A stretch of 64,000 bases of DNA from Allobaculum mucilyticum (GCF_022701195.1 NZ_CP078089.1:1612001-1676000); one strand, 5' to 3'. Positions 16,957-25,441 are shown, counted from the first letter of the stretch. The notes: generated by a model from the sequence alone, not told the origin. Program-made: numbers and translations.

Positions 16957-18687
16957 CTAGATGGTTTCCCGGCTGTTTGTAGCGGCGTTGTTCTTTGTAT
17001 TGGACGACTGCGATTTCTGCGTCGATCCGGTTGCGGCATCTTCGCCATCGTTCTGTGCGTTATTCTGATTGCCTTTCTGTCTGCCGCGCGGACCTCTCTG
17101 GCTGGGGTCAAAGTCTTCAGGCATATTGTCCGGGTCGAAATCCTCCGGCATGTTTTCCGGATCAAAGTCAGGACGTTCACCCGGGTTCATTTCACCTTCT
17201 GGGAAGTCAGGCATTTCGCCTTCTGGCATATCTTCGCCATTCATCATGCCGCGTCCAGGGCCGCCCATGCCACCCATACCGCCCATGGTGGAAATGTTTC
17301 CGACAGTTGTCAGACCTTCTTCAACCGTAAATGTTTCTGCAGTATTTCCATCCAGAACGAGTTCGGCTTCTTTGCCGGCTTCCAGTCCGGCGCAGGAAAG
17401 AGTCAGTGTAATCGAGTTTGTCTGACGCTGGCCGGAGGATTCGCTGGAAGGTGCAGTGAATGTGATCAGCGTTTTTCCGTTCTGTTTGATCTCAAGCTTT
17501 TCAAAACCCTGCGCTGCAATCATGACGGTATTCTGCGTCGCATCGGTTGGCATGGCTGCGGTTGCGGACTGACCGACAATGGTACCGCCGGAGATTTCAA
17601 AGGTGCCGCGGTCGATATCGAAGGCGCCTTCTGGATTCTGCAGAGCTGTGGCCTGAATGGTGCCGCCTTTGAAGTACATATCGCCATTGGAGTCAATGCA
17701 GTCATTGGTGCTCGAAACCAGGCTGAACGTTCCGCCCTCGATTGTGATAGAAGACGCTGCATTGATGCAGTCATCAAGAGTTTTCAGAGTATAGGTTCCG
17801 TTTTTGATCACAATTCCGGACTTCGACTCAATGCCCTCATCTTCAGCCTGCAGGTTATATGTACCGTTAGTCAGGGTGATGTCGCCTTCGGCACGGATGG
17901 CATTGCTTTGGGAATCAATGGTGAGCGTATCGCCGCTGATTTCGATTGTTTCGTTGACATCAATACCCTCATCGCCGGCGGTAATGTTCAGCGAACCGCT
18001 GTTCATGAAGAACGCATCGGATGCGTTGATGCCGTCTGTTCCGGCGCCGATTGTGAATTTTCCGTTTTCAATGGTGAGATCGTCTTTGGATTTGATGCCA
18101 TGACCAGTTTCATCATTCAGATTAAGGCTGCCTGTACCTTTGAAGACTGTTTCTGCACGGGAGTAAATTGCTGCAGAAAGAACCGAAGCTTCATCGGACT
18201 CATGGTGCGAAGCATTCAGCGAAGAAGTACCGGTCAGTTCGAAGGTCACTTTTTTCGCATTGCGTACATAAATAGCCGGCGTGCCGCTGGCGGAAACTGT
18301 GCAGGAATCGAGTTTGAGCGTTACGTCCTGATCGTCGGCATCGACTACAACCGGGCTGGTGCTTTTTCCTTTGATCGTATATGTTCCTGCTGTATCAATG
18401 CGCTGACCGCTAGAAACACTCGAAAGATCGATGGTTGAAGACGAGACTTTACTCAGGTTGTCGAGTTCAATGTCATCGCTGATTTTTTCTTCGCCTGAAC
18501 TGGTCTGATCTGTACCGGTCTGGTTCTGATTCTTCCGGTTATCTTTTGCGTTTTCTGCATCCTGCTGGATATTTTCCTCCGGACGCTCCTGACCTGAAGA
18601 TTTAGCGGCGCATCCGGCAAGCATCAGAGCCGGAATGCTCATCAGCAGCATCTTTCTGGATAATTTTCTGTACAGTGCTGGTTTCAT
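16957..18687 (-). CDS. Carbohydrate-binding beta-helix lipoprotein (Cthe_2159-like)
   Basis: This 576-residue protein has a signal peptide ending in the lipobox LAGC (Cys near residue 26), so it is probably a lipoprotein. Residues about 70-400 carry short repeating strands such as 'DDLTIENGKFTI', 'GTDGINASDAF' and 'GDEGIDVNE'. These fit the right-handed beta-helix carbohydrate-binding domain of the Cthe_2159 type (PF14262), which binds acidic polysaccharide with calcium. The tail is rich in Gly, Met, Asp and Pro, with near repeats of PEDFDP. AAGGAG precedes the start at 7 bp. It lies next to DUF4956 and VTC genes, a combination I recall from other Bacillota. Confidence 0.82.
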   Translation of the reverse strand: MKPALYRKLSRKMLLMSIPALMLAGCAAKSSGQERPEENIQQDAENAKDNRKNQNQTGTDQTSSGEEKISDDIELDNLSKVSSSTIDLSSVSSGQRIDTAGTYTIKGKSTSPVVVDADDQDVTLKLDSCTVSASGTPAIYVRNAKKVTFELTGTSSLNASHHESDEASVLSAAIYSRAETVFKGTGSLNLNDETGHGIKSKDDLTIENGKFTIGAGTDGINASDAFFMNSGSLNITAGDEGIDVNETIEISGDTLTIDSQSNAIRAEGDITLTNGTYNLQAEDEGIESKSGIVIKNGTYTLKTLDDCINAASSITIEGGTFSLVSSTNDCIDSNGDMYFKGGTIQATALQNPEGAFDIDRGTFEISGGTIVGQSATAAMPTDATQNTVMIAAQGFEKLEIKQNGKTLITFTAPSSESSGQRQTNSITLTLSCAGLEAGKEAELVLDGNTAETFTVEEGLTTVGNISTMGGMGGMGGPGRGMMNGEDMPEGEMPDFPEGEMNPGERPDFDPENMPEDFDPDNMPEDFDPSQRGPRGRQKGNQNNAQNDGEDAATGSTQKSQSSNTKNNAATNSRETI

Positions 18688-18934
18688 CGTATTCTCCTTA
18701 TTCCCGCAAACGGGATCTGTCTGTTATTCGTAGTTTCACTGAACCGGATCCGTATGCGATGACAGGAATCTGAATCATTCAATGCTGCCGTTTTCATTTT
18801 TACGGACGAGTGTACCGGTTCATCTGACAGAGTTACTGTATGGAGAAGCCTTAAAAACGAGATGAAATGAAAATAAAAGAAGTGTGAATCGATCGCCTGG
18901 CTATAGACTTTCCTGCATTCCGGTGCAAAAAGAA

Positions 18935-18969
18935 CGGGAAAAAGAAAAGGACCAGCTTTTTGCTGGTCC
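18935..18969 (-). terminator. Terminator after DUF4956 gene
   Basis: On the minus strand GGACCAGC, AAAAA loop, GCTGGTCC (18949-18969) is followed by TTTTCTTTTT. It separates the VTC/DUF4956 transcript from the downstream lipoprotein gene, which must therefore have its own promoter within 18688-18935. Confidence 0.88.
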
Positions 18970-18980
18970 AGACAAGCGGC

Positions 18981-19622
18981 CTAAAGCTGGTCTTCAAGAA
19001 CACTGGTATCAAGAAGGGTAACGGATAGATTGCCATTGCGGATGCGGATTTCATCGAGAAGATCGATACGTTTGAAATCGGCTTTAGGCCGGAAGGTATA
19101 GGTCAGTTCATAGAGGGTGCCCATGCCGGCAGTTTTCATCTTTTCAAGATGAACATGACTGCCGAATGTTCTGAGCAGTTCGGTATAGCTTTCTTCATCG
19201 GGCATGGATTCCGGAACAACGATCTGCACCTGCATCACCCCAGCTTTGGCAAAGAGAAAGCGTGAGCAAAGAAGAATGAGCAGGCCAAGGATCACGCAGA
19301 GCACCAGAGCAGCGACCCAGGCACCGCAGGCGCAGAGCAGACCGCTGACCATTGAGTAGATGATGCAGACCATGTCGGTTCCTTTTGCCGGAAGGGATCG
19401 AAAGCGGACAAGTCCAAAGACGCCAAGGACCGCAATCGAGGTGCCGACTGAGCCATTGACTGCAAGAAGAGCTGCACACACTAATGGCGGAAGCAGCGCA
19501 CAGGTCAGCAGCATCGACCGTCCCGGCCGGAAAGAAAGTGCACAGATGATGGCGCCAAGAATTCCAGTCACAAAGGCCGCCAGCGTCTGCAGATACAGAT
19601 TGGAGATTAAAAGTTCGGACAT
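18981..19622 (-). CDS. DUF4956 domain membrane protein
   Basis: This 213-residue protein has four membrane helices in the first 130 residues and a cytoplasmic C-terminal domain of about 80 residues. VLGVFGLVRFRSLP with the following KGTDMVCII segment is typical of DUF4956. Members are usually encoded beside VTC-domain polyphosphate-polymerase-like proteins, and their function is unproven. The start overlaps the end of the VTC gene by 16 bp, so the two are coupled. AAGGAAA lies upstream of the ATG. Confidence 0.85.
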   Translation of the reverse strand: MSELLISNLYLQTLAAFVTGILGAIICALSFRPGRSMLLTCALLPPLVCAALLAVNGSVGTSIAVLGVFGLVRFRSLPAKGTDMVCIIYSMVSGLLCACGAWVAALVLCVILGLLILLCSRFLFAKAGVMQVQIVVPESMPDEESYTELLRTFGSHVHLEKMKTAGMGTLYELTYTFRPKADFKRIDLLDEIRIRNGNLSVTLLDTSVLEDQL

Positions 19623-20404
19623 GATGGGAGTTTCCTTTCATTTTTGCGCAAATGCAGAGCGCGTAACGGTTCAGACTGCCGCTGTGGACAGTCCTGTGAA
19701 GCATTTAAACGATCAGCAGAATGGAAACGCTCTTCCATAACGGAGGCGTAAATGGATCCTGCTTTTGAAAAGGACGCCTGACGGATGTTCAGCTTGTCGA
19801 GCAGCCGGGAAAGTTTAAGCGGCAGGTTTCCGGCACATTTGATTTCAAGAATATTCATGCCCTCTTTAAGCATTGGCCTGTCTTCTTTCAGGCAGCGATG
19901 AAGGCCAGGAGAAGTGCTCCTGCCGGTGAGCGTGTCATCAATTGTGATGCGAAGAGTCGGATCGTCTTTCCAGACCCAGCTGAAGCGGTGAGCATAAAGA
20001 GAAAAGACGGGCTTCGGAGTATAGCGGTCCAGCACGCAGGCAATTTCCCGTCCGACTGGTTCTGCACTTTCATGCGTTCTGAAAAAGTCCTTCAGCGAAT
20101 CCAGTGTGAAGAGCTCCCGGCGCTTGCAGCTGACGCCTTCCACTTTTTTCTTCAGTTCAAAAAAGAGTGTGTCGTCGCTGTTCAGGACCGGAGCATAGGC
20201 ACGAAGTCTTGGCTTGAAACGGTAGTCGGGCTTTCCTTCGCAGATGCGCATCAGATCAAACTGGTCCGTATCGAGATACACGGAGTAGATGTCGGATTCG
20301 TAATACTCATCCGGCACCATCCACTCGAGAGCCTGCTTAAGAAATTTCGCCTTTATTGCATCGTCCATCATGAATTTCAGTTCTTTTCGAATGATCGTTT
20401 CCAT
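19607..20404 (-). CDS. VTC domain protein (polyphosphate polymerase-like)
   Basis: This 265-residue protein shows the VTC/triphosphate-tunnel features: an N-terminal RKELKF, YSVYLDT near 42, RLRAYAP near 68, a basic FELKKKVEG near 83, and ILEIKC plus SFSKAGSIYA near the C-terminus. In yeast Vtc4 this fold makes polyphosphate from ATP; bacterial members are only predicted to. It is coupled to the DUF4956 membrane protein, which could export or use the product at the membrane. The ribosome site is weak, and no better in-frame start keeps RKELKF. The last roughly 30 residues are not conserved. Confidence 0.85.
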   Translation of the reverse strand: METIIRKELKFMMDDAIKAKFLKQALEWMVPDEYYESDIYSVYLDTDQFDLMRICEGKPDYRFKPRLRAYAPVLNSDDTLFFELKKKVEGVSCKRRELFTLDSLKDFFRTHESAEPVGREIACVLDRYTPKPVFSLYAHRFSWVWKDDPTLRITIDDTLTGRSTSPGLHRCLKEDRPMLKEGMNILEIKCAGNLPLKLSRLLDKLNIRQASFSKAGSIYASVMEERFHSADRLNASQDCPQRQSEPLRALHLRKNERKLPSCPNF

Positions 20405-20582
20405 GGCGCCATCTTAGAAAAGCTCACTGAAATGAAAATTAAACAGTTCAGTTTTTTCACGAAGTGCCGCAGAGCAGGAAAAAATGCCGGAAAAAAGGCA
20501 GATCGGACAGTCTGCAGGATAGTTCCTGCTGAGTCAGGGACACAGAAAAGGACGATAAAATACTGCACAGGGGGAGCTGAAC

Positions 20583-21020
20583 ATGATCTATACACCACAG
20601 ACAAAAAAGGCGCTTCGCGTGGCATTCGAAGCGCATAAAGATCAGATGGATAAAAGCGGACTGCCGTATGTGTTTCATCCGTTTCATCTTGCTGAACAGA
20701 TGAAAGATGAACAGACGACTGCAGCGGCTTTGCTGCATGACGTTGTGGAAGACAGCGAATATACGTTTGCAGACTTAGAGAAGATGGGCTTTGACAAACA
20801 GGTTCTGGATGTACTGACTCTGCTGACACATCAGCCAGAAGAAGACTATTTTGATTACGTACGGAAAATCCGGACAAATCCGATTGCAGCTGCAGTAAAA
20901 AAGGCGGACTTAAAGCATAATTCGGATCTCAGCCGCCTGGATGAAGTAACAGAAAAGGATCTGGAGCGAGTGCAGAAATACCGGAAAGCTCTGCAGATTC
21001 TTGAAGGAAACGAAGAATGA
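20583..21020 (+). CDS. HD-domain (p)ppGpp hydrolase-like protein
   Basis: This 145-residue protein is a stand-alone HD domain like the hydrolase half of RelA/SpoT and MESH1-type small alarmone hydrolases. Motifs are PYVFHPFHLAEQ (His near 33), LLHDVVEDSEYT (HD near 53-54, ED near 57-58) and KKADLKHNSDLSR near 103. No synthetase or ACT domain is present. It may degrade (p)ppGpp, though some members act on other nucleotides. GGGGAG precedes the ATG at 7 bp. It is divergent from the VTC gene and monocistronic. Confidence 0.82.
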   Translation: MIYTPQTKKALRVAFEAHKDQMDKSGLPYVFHPFHLAEQMKDEQTTAAALLHDVVEDSEYTFADLEKMGFDKQVLDVLTLLTHQPEEDYFDYVRKIRTNPIAAAVKKADLKHNSDLSRLDEVTEKDLERVQKYRKALQILEGNEE

Positions 21021-21052
21021 AAAAAGCGCCCTGAATGTTCAAAGGCGCTTTG
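21020..21052. terminator. Bidirectional terminator
   Basis: AAAGCGCC (21023-21030) and GGCGCTTT (21044-21051). On the minus strand the hairpin is followed by TTTT, so it also ends the transcript of the small gene at 21142-21462. Confidence 0.75.
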
Positions 21053-21141
21053 AATCTGTGCTGCACGGGAATTTCATGAAAAATGATGAACATGGGACCG
21101 TGCTTTTTTGTTTTGTACTGCTTTACGCGTTTTTGCGGTTT

Positions 21142-21462
21142 TTACTTTGCAGCCAGGGCTTCGGCCTCTTCCTGAGCCTGCACCCATGTACGGCGCCATG
21201 GCGAAAGGTTGTCTACGTAGTAGCGAATGGTCAGCTTTCCGGCGATGCGGGAGCGGACTTTCGGTTCAACGACAAAGCCGTCGCCTTCAAGCATCACCGC
21301 AAGCATGGCTTTGCATGCAGCAGTGATATTCTTGGATCCCGGCTCGCATTCGTTCTGCAGATCCTTTGCGTTGACGTCAATGTACAGATTCAGAGCGTCG
21401 TGCGCCTGCTGCTTTTTCTGGCGCAGGTAATGCTCATACTGCTCCTGAGTCCATTTTTCCAT
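21142..21462 (-). CDS. Small protein of unknown function, 106 residues
   Basis: I do not recognise a family. The N-terminal 30 residues are charged and helical (WTQEQYEHYLRQKKQQ). The middle holds two Cys about 12 residues apart, and the end is again helical and Ala/Glu-rich. No signal peptide or membrane segment is visible. Support as a real gene comes from AAGGAG about 11 bp before the ATG, a good promoter (TTGACT-16-TATTAT at 21545-21518) and a terminator at the right place. Confidence 0.65.
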   Translation of the reverse strand: MEKWTQEQYEHYLRQKKQQAHDALNLYIDVNAKDLQNECEPGSKNITAACKAMLAVMLEGDGFVVEPKVRSRIAGKLTIRYYVDNLSPWRRTWVQAQEEAEALAAK

Positions 21463-21517
21463 TTCTTAAAATTCTCCTTTGGCGGATTTTCTTAAAAAGC
21501 TGAAAAATCCTTTACCT

Positions 21518-21545
21518 ATAATAGAAGAAACAGAATAGAAGTCAA
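21518..21545 (-). promoter_or_regulatory. Promoter of the 106-residue protein gene
   Basis: On the minus strand TTGACT (21545-21540), a 16-bp spacer and TATTAT (21523-21518), 56 bp before the start codon. Confidence 0.65.
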
Positions 21546-21611
21546 ATTGTGCACGATCATGGCAAAATGAAAGCGGCTTCTTTACGGACGTTCAGTCTGT
21601 GATAGATGCCA

Positions 21612-21657
21612 GAGAAAAAGGCCGGCCCTGCTTCGTTTAAAAAGCAGGACCGGCCTT
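21612..21657 (-). terminator. Terminator after DsrE gene
   Basis: A long hairpin with AAGGCCGG and CCGGCCTT outer arms and inner CCTGCTT/AAGCAGG arms is followed on the minus strand by TTTTCTC. Confidence 0.85.
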
Positions 21658-21689
21658 GTCTGTAAAAAGAATATCTGCAGGCAGAGTGA

Positions 21690-22037
21690 TTAAGGTTTAA
21701 GGATCAGATCGGCATGAAGCATGCGCTCAGTCATCGGTTTGAGCAGCTCGGATTTTCCGGCTTCAAGTGCCTCTTCAAGGGAGTAGAATTCGAGGCTTTC
21801 TGTATTGACGAGGATTTCGCATCCGCCTTCTTCAAGTGCTTTGAGCGTTTCAAGAACCGGCGAATCCTTGCAGGCAAGAGCAACGGCAGAGTTGTAAAGA
21901 AGGATTGCGGCGGGATGAGAATCGCCGACAAGAACGGAACGAAGGAATTCTTTCATCAGCGATTCGCCAAGGCGCGGATTGCCCTGACCAAAACGGCTCG
22001 AATTAAGTACAACAAGAACTTCACGGACTGTATTCAT
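21690..22037 (-). CDS. DsrE-family protein resembling the C-terminal domain of YedF
   Basis: This 115-residue protein follows the pattern of the DsrE domain of the selenium-metabolism protein YedF: VVLNSSRFGQGNPRLGESLMKEFL, then ILLYNSAVALACKDSPVLETL, and GCEIL. The usual Cys after 'EIL' is replaced (NTESLEFY) and the TusA-like N-terminal domain is absent, so sulphur or selenium relay activity is doubtful. The start at 22037 follows AGGAGG at 7 bp; the longer frame to 22085 has no support. It is monocistronic. Confidence 0.75.
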   Translation of the reverse strand: MNTVREVLVVLNSSRFGQGNPRLGESLMKEFLRSVLVGDSHPAAILLYNSAVALACKDSPVLETLKALEEGGCEILVNTESLEFYSLEEALEAGKSELLKPMTERMLHADLILKP

Positions 22038-22228
22038 GATTGGACCTCCTGATTCAGCCGGGTGTGCGGCTGTCTCTGAAATCATAGCGCATTTAAATCA
22101 AGCAGGCTACACAGTAAAACACCATGGCCGGCAAGTAAGACTGAGCAAACCAAAATGGAGAGATTTTCAGCATATATGGGTAGAGTTTCTCTGAAAATGA
22201 GATACCATAAGAAAACACACGAAAAGAA

Positions 22229-22247
22229 CCGGGCACAAGATGCCCGG
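22229..22247 (-). other. Second hairpin downstream of tRNA-Ser
   Basis: CCGGGCA (22229-22235) and TGCCCGG (22241-22247) form a 7-bp stem with a 5-base loop. On the minus strand it is followed by TTCTTTTC, so it could act as a back-up terminator after 22251-22283. Confidence 0.5.
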
Positions 22248-22250
22248 GAT

Positions 22251-22283
22251 GAAAAAAAGCGGCTCATCATGAAGATCAGCCGC
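22251..22283 (-). terminator. Terminator of tRNA-Ser
   Basis: GCGGCT and AGCCGC arms (22278-22283 and 22259-22264, minus orientation) are followed by seven T residues, directly after the tRNA 3' end. Confidence 0.85.
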
Positions 22284-22295
22284 GAACGTTTCAAA

Positions 22296-22384
22296 TGGCG
22301 GAGACGGTGGGATTCGAACCCACGAGCCCTTTCAGACTACCTGATTTCGAGTCAGGCCCGTTATGACCACTTCGATACGTCTCC
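22296..22384 (-). tRNA. tRNA-Ser (anticodon CGA)
   Basis: This is an 89-base class II tRNA with encoded CCA. The acceptor arms are GGAGACG and CGTCTCC plus discriminator G. The anticodon arm CCTGACTCGAAATCAGG carries CGA, which reads UCG. A long variable arm (GTCTGAAAGGGC region) and the T arm GTGGGTTCGAATCCCAC are present. A terminator follows at once. It is a single-gene unit. Confidence 0.96.
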
Positions 22385-22452
22385 GTACGTGAGAAATATT
22401 TTAGCATAGATTTCCGAAAAGGGAATCGTTTATCCGAAAGAAAGGGATATTC

Positions 22453-23622
22453 ATGATTACCTGGTTAGTTCAGACCCGGATGAAAAAAATCAAATCAGAT
22501 GATCCAACCACCCTGCGCTACGCGGTAGGCAGACTGCTTGGATGGGCTGGCATCGGCTTTAACTTTTTCCTGTTTCTGTCCAAGTACACGATCGGTGTTC
22601 TGGTCGGATCTGTCGCTATCAAGGGCGATGCGATCAACAACCTGACTGACTTCATGTCCAACATCGTTTCGATTCTCTCCTTCCGCTGGGCGGAAAAGCC
22701 TGCAGATAAGGAACACCCGTACGGCCATGAGCGTACGGAAACGATTGCGGCACTGTTCATGGGCATGCTCATTGTGTATCTGGGCATCGAAATGCTCAGA
22801 CAGTCTGTTGAAAAGATCCTCAGTCCAAGTCCAGTTCATTTTGAATGGGCAGCGGTCGTCGTTCTGCTGCTTTCGATTTCGGTCAAGCTGTATATGTACA
22901 GCTACAATAAGAAATTTGCCAGAATCTATAACAGCGACCTGCTGGAAGCCAATGCGGTCGACTCGAGAAATGACGTGTTCGGAACCACGCTTGTTCTGGT
23001 TTCCACGCTGGTCTCTCCGCTGATCGGATACGATCTGGACGGCTGGATGGGTGTCATTGTTTCTGTCATCATTTTCTATTCCGCCTGGGATCTTCTCAAA
23101 GATGTCATCAACGTTCTGCTTGGCGAAGCACCCTCGATGGATACGATCAATGAGATGGTCGACATCATCATGGCCAACCCGGTTGTCATCGATGTTCATG
23201 ACATTGCGATTCATTCCTACGGTCCCCGCTATACATACGCTACAGCGCATGTCGAAGTCGATGCAGCACTCAGCCTGCCCTTTGTTCATGCGGAAGTTGA
23301 CCGGATTGAGCGGCAGGTTATGCGCGATATGCGAATTGAACTGGTTACCCACGTCGACCCGGTTCTGCTTCATGATGAACAGACAAGCAACGCGGAAATG
23401 AGTCTGAAAAAAGCCATTGAGTCCTGTTCTGAAGACTGGACCATTCAGGATTTCCGGCTTGAAAACGACAAGTCGTCCGGCAAACAGGTACTCTTCTTTG
23501 ATCTGATCGTTCCATATAACGAAAAACGCTCTCTTTCTCAGCTGAAGGATCTGATTCTCAAAAAGATCGATCACCCGGAAAACTACAGCTTTGAAATGCG
23601 TATCGTTCATCCTTATTCATAA
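22453..23622 (+). CDS. Cation diffusion facilitator (CDF) family metal exporter
   Basis: This 389-residue protein has six membrane helices (about 30-225) and a cytoplasmic C-terminal domain. The metal-site helix reads GDAINNLTDF near residue 58 with two Asp and Asn. The loop HPYGHERTE near 96 and AVDSRNDV in helix V are typical of the MamB/FieF-like CDF branch, with Asp/Asn rather than His. Members export Zn, Mn or Fe against protons; the metal is not certain here. The C-terminus is longer than usual (about 180 residues). AAAGGG lies before the ATG and a terminator follows at 23678. Confidence 0.88.
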   Translation: MITWLVQTRMKKIKSDDPTTLRYAVGRLLGWAGIGFNFFLFLSKYTIGVLVGSVAIKGDAINNLTDFMSNIVSILSFRWAEKPADKEHPYGHERTETIAALFMGMLIVYLGIEMLRQSVEKILSPSPVHFEWAAVVVLLLSISVKLYMYSYNKKFARIYNSDLLEANAVDSRNDVFGTTLVLVSTLVSPLIGYDLDGWMGVIVSVIIFYSAWDLLKDVINVLLGEAPSMDTINEMVDIIMANPVVIDVHDIAIHSYGPRYTYATAHVEVDAALSLPFVHAEVDRIERQVMRDMRIELVTHVDPVLLHDEQTSNAEMSLKKAIESCSEDWTIQDFRLENDKSSGKQVLFFDLIVPYNEKRSLSQLKDLILKKIDHPENYSFEMRIVHPYS

Positions 23623-23677
23623 CTTCAGGTTCTGCCGGGGCAGACCGCCCTATACACACAGACATGTACATACAAAG

Positions 23678-23715
23678 AAGGCAGCCCGCTTCTGATCAGC
23701 AGGCTGCCTTTCTCC
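23678..23715. terminator. Bidirectional terminator between CDF and DUF368 genes
   Basis: AAGGCAGCC (23678-23686) and GGCTGCCTT (23702-23710) are followed by TCTCC on plus and CTTTGT on minus. Confidence 0.75.
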
Positions 23716-23747
23716 GTATGTATGGGATTTATATGATTTTTAATCAG

Positions 23748-24620
23748 CTAGCTCTGTTCTTTTCTTGCCAGCATGGCCGCACACCAGCAGCCCGCCCCAC
23801 AGGCAACAATGCCGATGACGAGCTGCAGGAAGGAGAAGGTCGACCAGTCGACTTTCATCAGAATCGCAACCGGGCTCGAAATGATCAGGCCAAGAATTGC
23901 CCAGTAGGTCTGCAGAGGCCATTTGTTCATGATCCATTCAATGAGCTTGGCAATGGCGAAGATACCGACCACAACGCCGATCGCAAACGGAACGCCAAGA
24001 ATGATGCAGTGACCAAGCATACCCATGTTGAACTTGAGCAGGGCGCTGATCGCATCGGATACCAGGTTGATGACTGGCTGATAGTAGCCAAGAAGCATCA
24101 GGACCATCGAACCGGAAACGCCAGGAATGACCATGGTTGCTGCAGTGATGACACCGACCAGGAATAACATCAGCAGCCCGCCAAATGTCGCTTTGAGCGT
24201 TACATCGGCAGAGCCGGTTCCGTCCAGCAGGGAAAGAACAATGATCAGAATGAAGAAAGCCGCAAAGCAGATTCCATAGGCAGTTTTCCAGCCTTTATGC
24301 TCCACGTGCTTGAAGATCGAGGGGACAGATCCGACGATCAGGCCGCAGAAGCCAAGATTCGTGGCAACCGGCCAGGCGGCCAGCAGATACGCAAACAGCT
24401 TGGCCAGAAGCGCGGCAGCCAGCAGGATGCCAATCAGAATCGGCAGCAGAAAGCGCATGGATTTTTTCGGATTGGAGAACAGGTGGGTTACCGAAGAGAT
24501 CAGCTCATCGTAAATTCCCATGGAAACCATCATGGTTCCGCCGGAAACGCCGGGAATAATATTGGCAATGCCGATCACCATACCCCGCAGAATGTTCATC
24601 CAGAAGGGAGAAATTTTCAT
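23748..24620 (-). CDS. DUF368 family protein, undecaprenyl-phosphate transporter-like
   Basis: This 290-residue membrane protein has about eight helices and the twin DUF368 signatures: IANIIPGVSGGTM near residue 20 and VIPGVSGSMVLMLLGYYQP near 170. DUF368 members (PopT) were shown by others to return undecaprenyl-phosphate to the cytoplasmic face; assignment here is by family. This lipid carrier is needed by the sugar transferase and flippase at 60-63 kb. Start 24620 follows AAGGAG at 7 bp; the longer frame to 24668 is unsupported. Confidence 0.87.
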   Translation of the reverse strand: MKISPFWMNILRGMVIGIANIIPGVSGGTMMVSMGIYDELISSVTHLFSNPKKSMRFLLPILIGILLAAALLAKLFAYLLAAWPVATNLGFCGLIVGSVPSIFKHVEHKGWKTAYGICFAAFFILIIVLSLLDGTGSADVTLKATFGGLLMLFLVGVITAATMVIPGVSGSMVLMLLGYYQPVINLVSDAISALLKFNMGMLGHCIILGVPFAIGVVVGIFAIAKLIEWIMNKWPLQTYWAILGLIISSPVAILMKVDWSTFSFLQLVIGIVACGAGCWCAAMLARKEQS

Positions 24621-24692
24621 CGTCAGACTCCTTTGACAGGCAGTTTTTCGGCCGGGAAAGGGGGCCAAAAACCGGTGTTCAAAAACGCATGT

Positions 24693-24721
24693 ATTTTACC
24701 CAATCCCTGACAGGGTGTCTA
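24693..24721 (-). promoter_or_regulatory. Promoter of DUF368 gene with internal palindrome
   Basis: On the minus strand TAGACA (24721-24716), a 17-bp spacer and TAAAAT (24698-24693). The spacer contains the palindrome CCCTGACAGGG (24705-24715), a plausible operator. Confidence 0.5.
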
Positions 24722-24777
24722 AAAACCGTGTTATGCCCGATAATTTCACATATTTTTTCAAATCAGGTATGTCCAGT

Positions 24778-24853
24778 TTGAAATGAGGGGCCTCATGCAT
24801 ATAATGAGCTTTGCGTTTATATAAAGAATATAGTTTGTTTAGTATTTCTAAAC
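24778..24853 (+). promoter_or_regulatory. Promoter and palindromes before the cupin regulator
   Basis: TTGAAA (24778-24783), a 16-bp spacer and TATAAT (24800-24805). The spacer starts with a 12-bp palindrome TGAGG-GG-CCTCA (24784-24795). A second inverted repeat GTTTAG-TATTT-CTAAAC lies at 24837-24853, downstream of the start point. Either could be the autoregulatory site of the adjacent HTH-cupin protein. Confidence 0.55.
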
Positions 24854-24898
24854 GAAACACCCGCTTAGACTGTTTTTGTGCCATTGGAGGTGAGGTTT

Positions 24899-25441
24899 AT
24901 GGAGACGGATCTTGGCGGTAAAATCCGCAAGCTGCGAAAGGCAAACTCCCTGACGCTTGAAGAACTCGCAAGCCGCTGTGAACTGTCGAAAGGTTTTCTT
25001 TCCCAGCTCGAGAGAAATCTGACTTCGCCCTCCATTTCCACACTTTCTGATATTCTTGAAGCCCTCGGCACCAATCTGCACGAGTTTTTCAGGGAAGAGC
25101 CGGAAAGCCAGATTGTGTTCCGGAAAGAGGATTTTTTTGTCGACGAGCGGGATGAATATTCCATCAGCTGGATTGTTCCCAATGCACAGAAAAATGAGAT
25201 GGAACCGATTCTCGTGCAGATCCCCCCAAAAGGCGAATCCATGAGCGTCGTCAACCACCAGGGAGAAGAATTCGGCTATGTTCTGCGGGGAACCGTTGTT
25301 CTTGCACTCGAAGACGGCAGAAGACAGAGCGTTCATGCCGGCGAAACGTTTTATCTGGACGGCAGCGTCGCCCACCGGCTGATCAACCCGTCCAAAGGGC
25401 CGGCACAGGTGCTCTGGATCTCAACACCGCCGGTGTTCTAG
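24899..25441 (+). CDS. HTH-XRE/cupin transcriptional regulator (PuuR-like)
   Basis: This 180-residue protein has a helix-turn-helix of XRE type at about 5-60 (TLEELASRCELSKGFLSQLERN). A C-terminal cupin follows at about 110-178 (GEEFGYVLRGTV then GETFYLDGSVAHRL). The architecture is that of PuuR-like regulators that sense small ligands. Its position 100 bp before potA and in the same direction suggests polyamine-responsive control of the importer and of itself. GGAGGTGA lies 6 bp before ATG 24899. The DNA targets may be the palindromes at 24784 and 24837. Confidence 0.88.
   Translation: METDLGGKIRKLRKANSLTLEELASRCELSKGFLSQLERNLTSPSISTLSDILEALGTNLHEFFREEPESQIVFRKEDFFVDERDEYSISWIVPNAQKNEMEPILVQIPPKGESMSVVNHQGEEFGYVLRGTVVLALEDGRRQSVHAGETFYLDGSVAHRLINPSKGPAQVLWISTPPVF

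Noticed and set aside
22495-23610. 371-codon open frame opposite the CDF gene
   Set aside because: Antisense shadow; the CDF protein is clearly conserved in the other strand.
24696-24884. Possible 62-residue protein on the minus strand before DUF368
   Set aside because: It covers the divergent promoters and palindromes, lacks a ribosome site and has no recognisable pattern.
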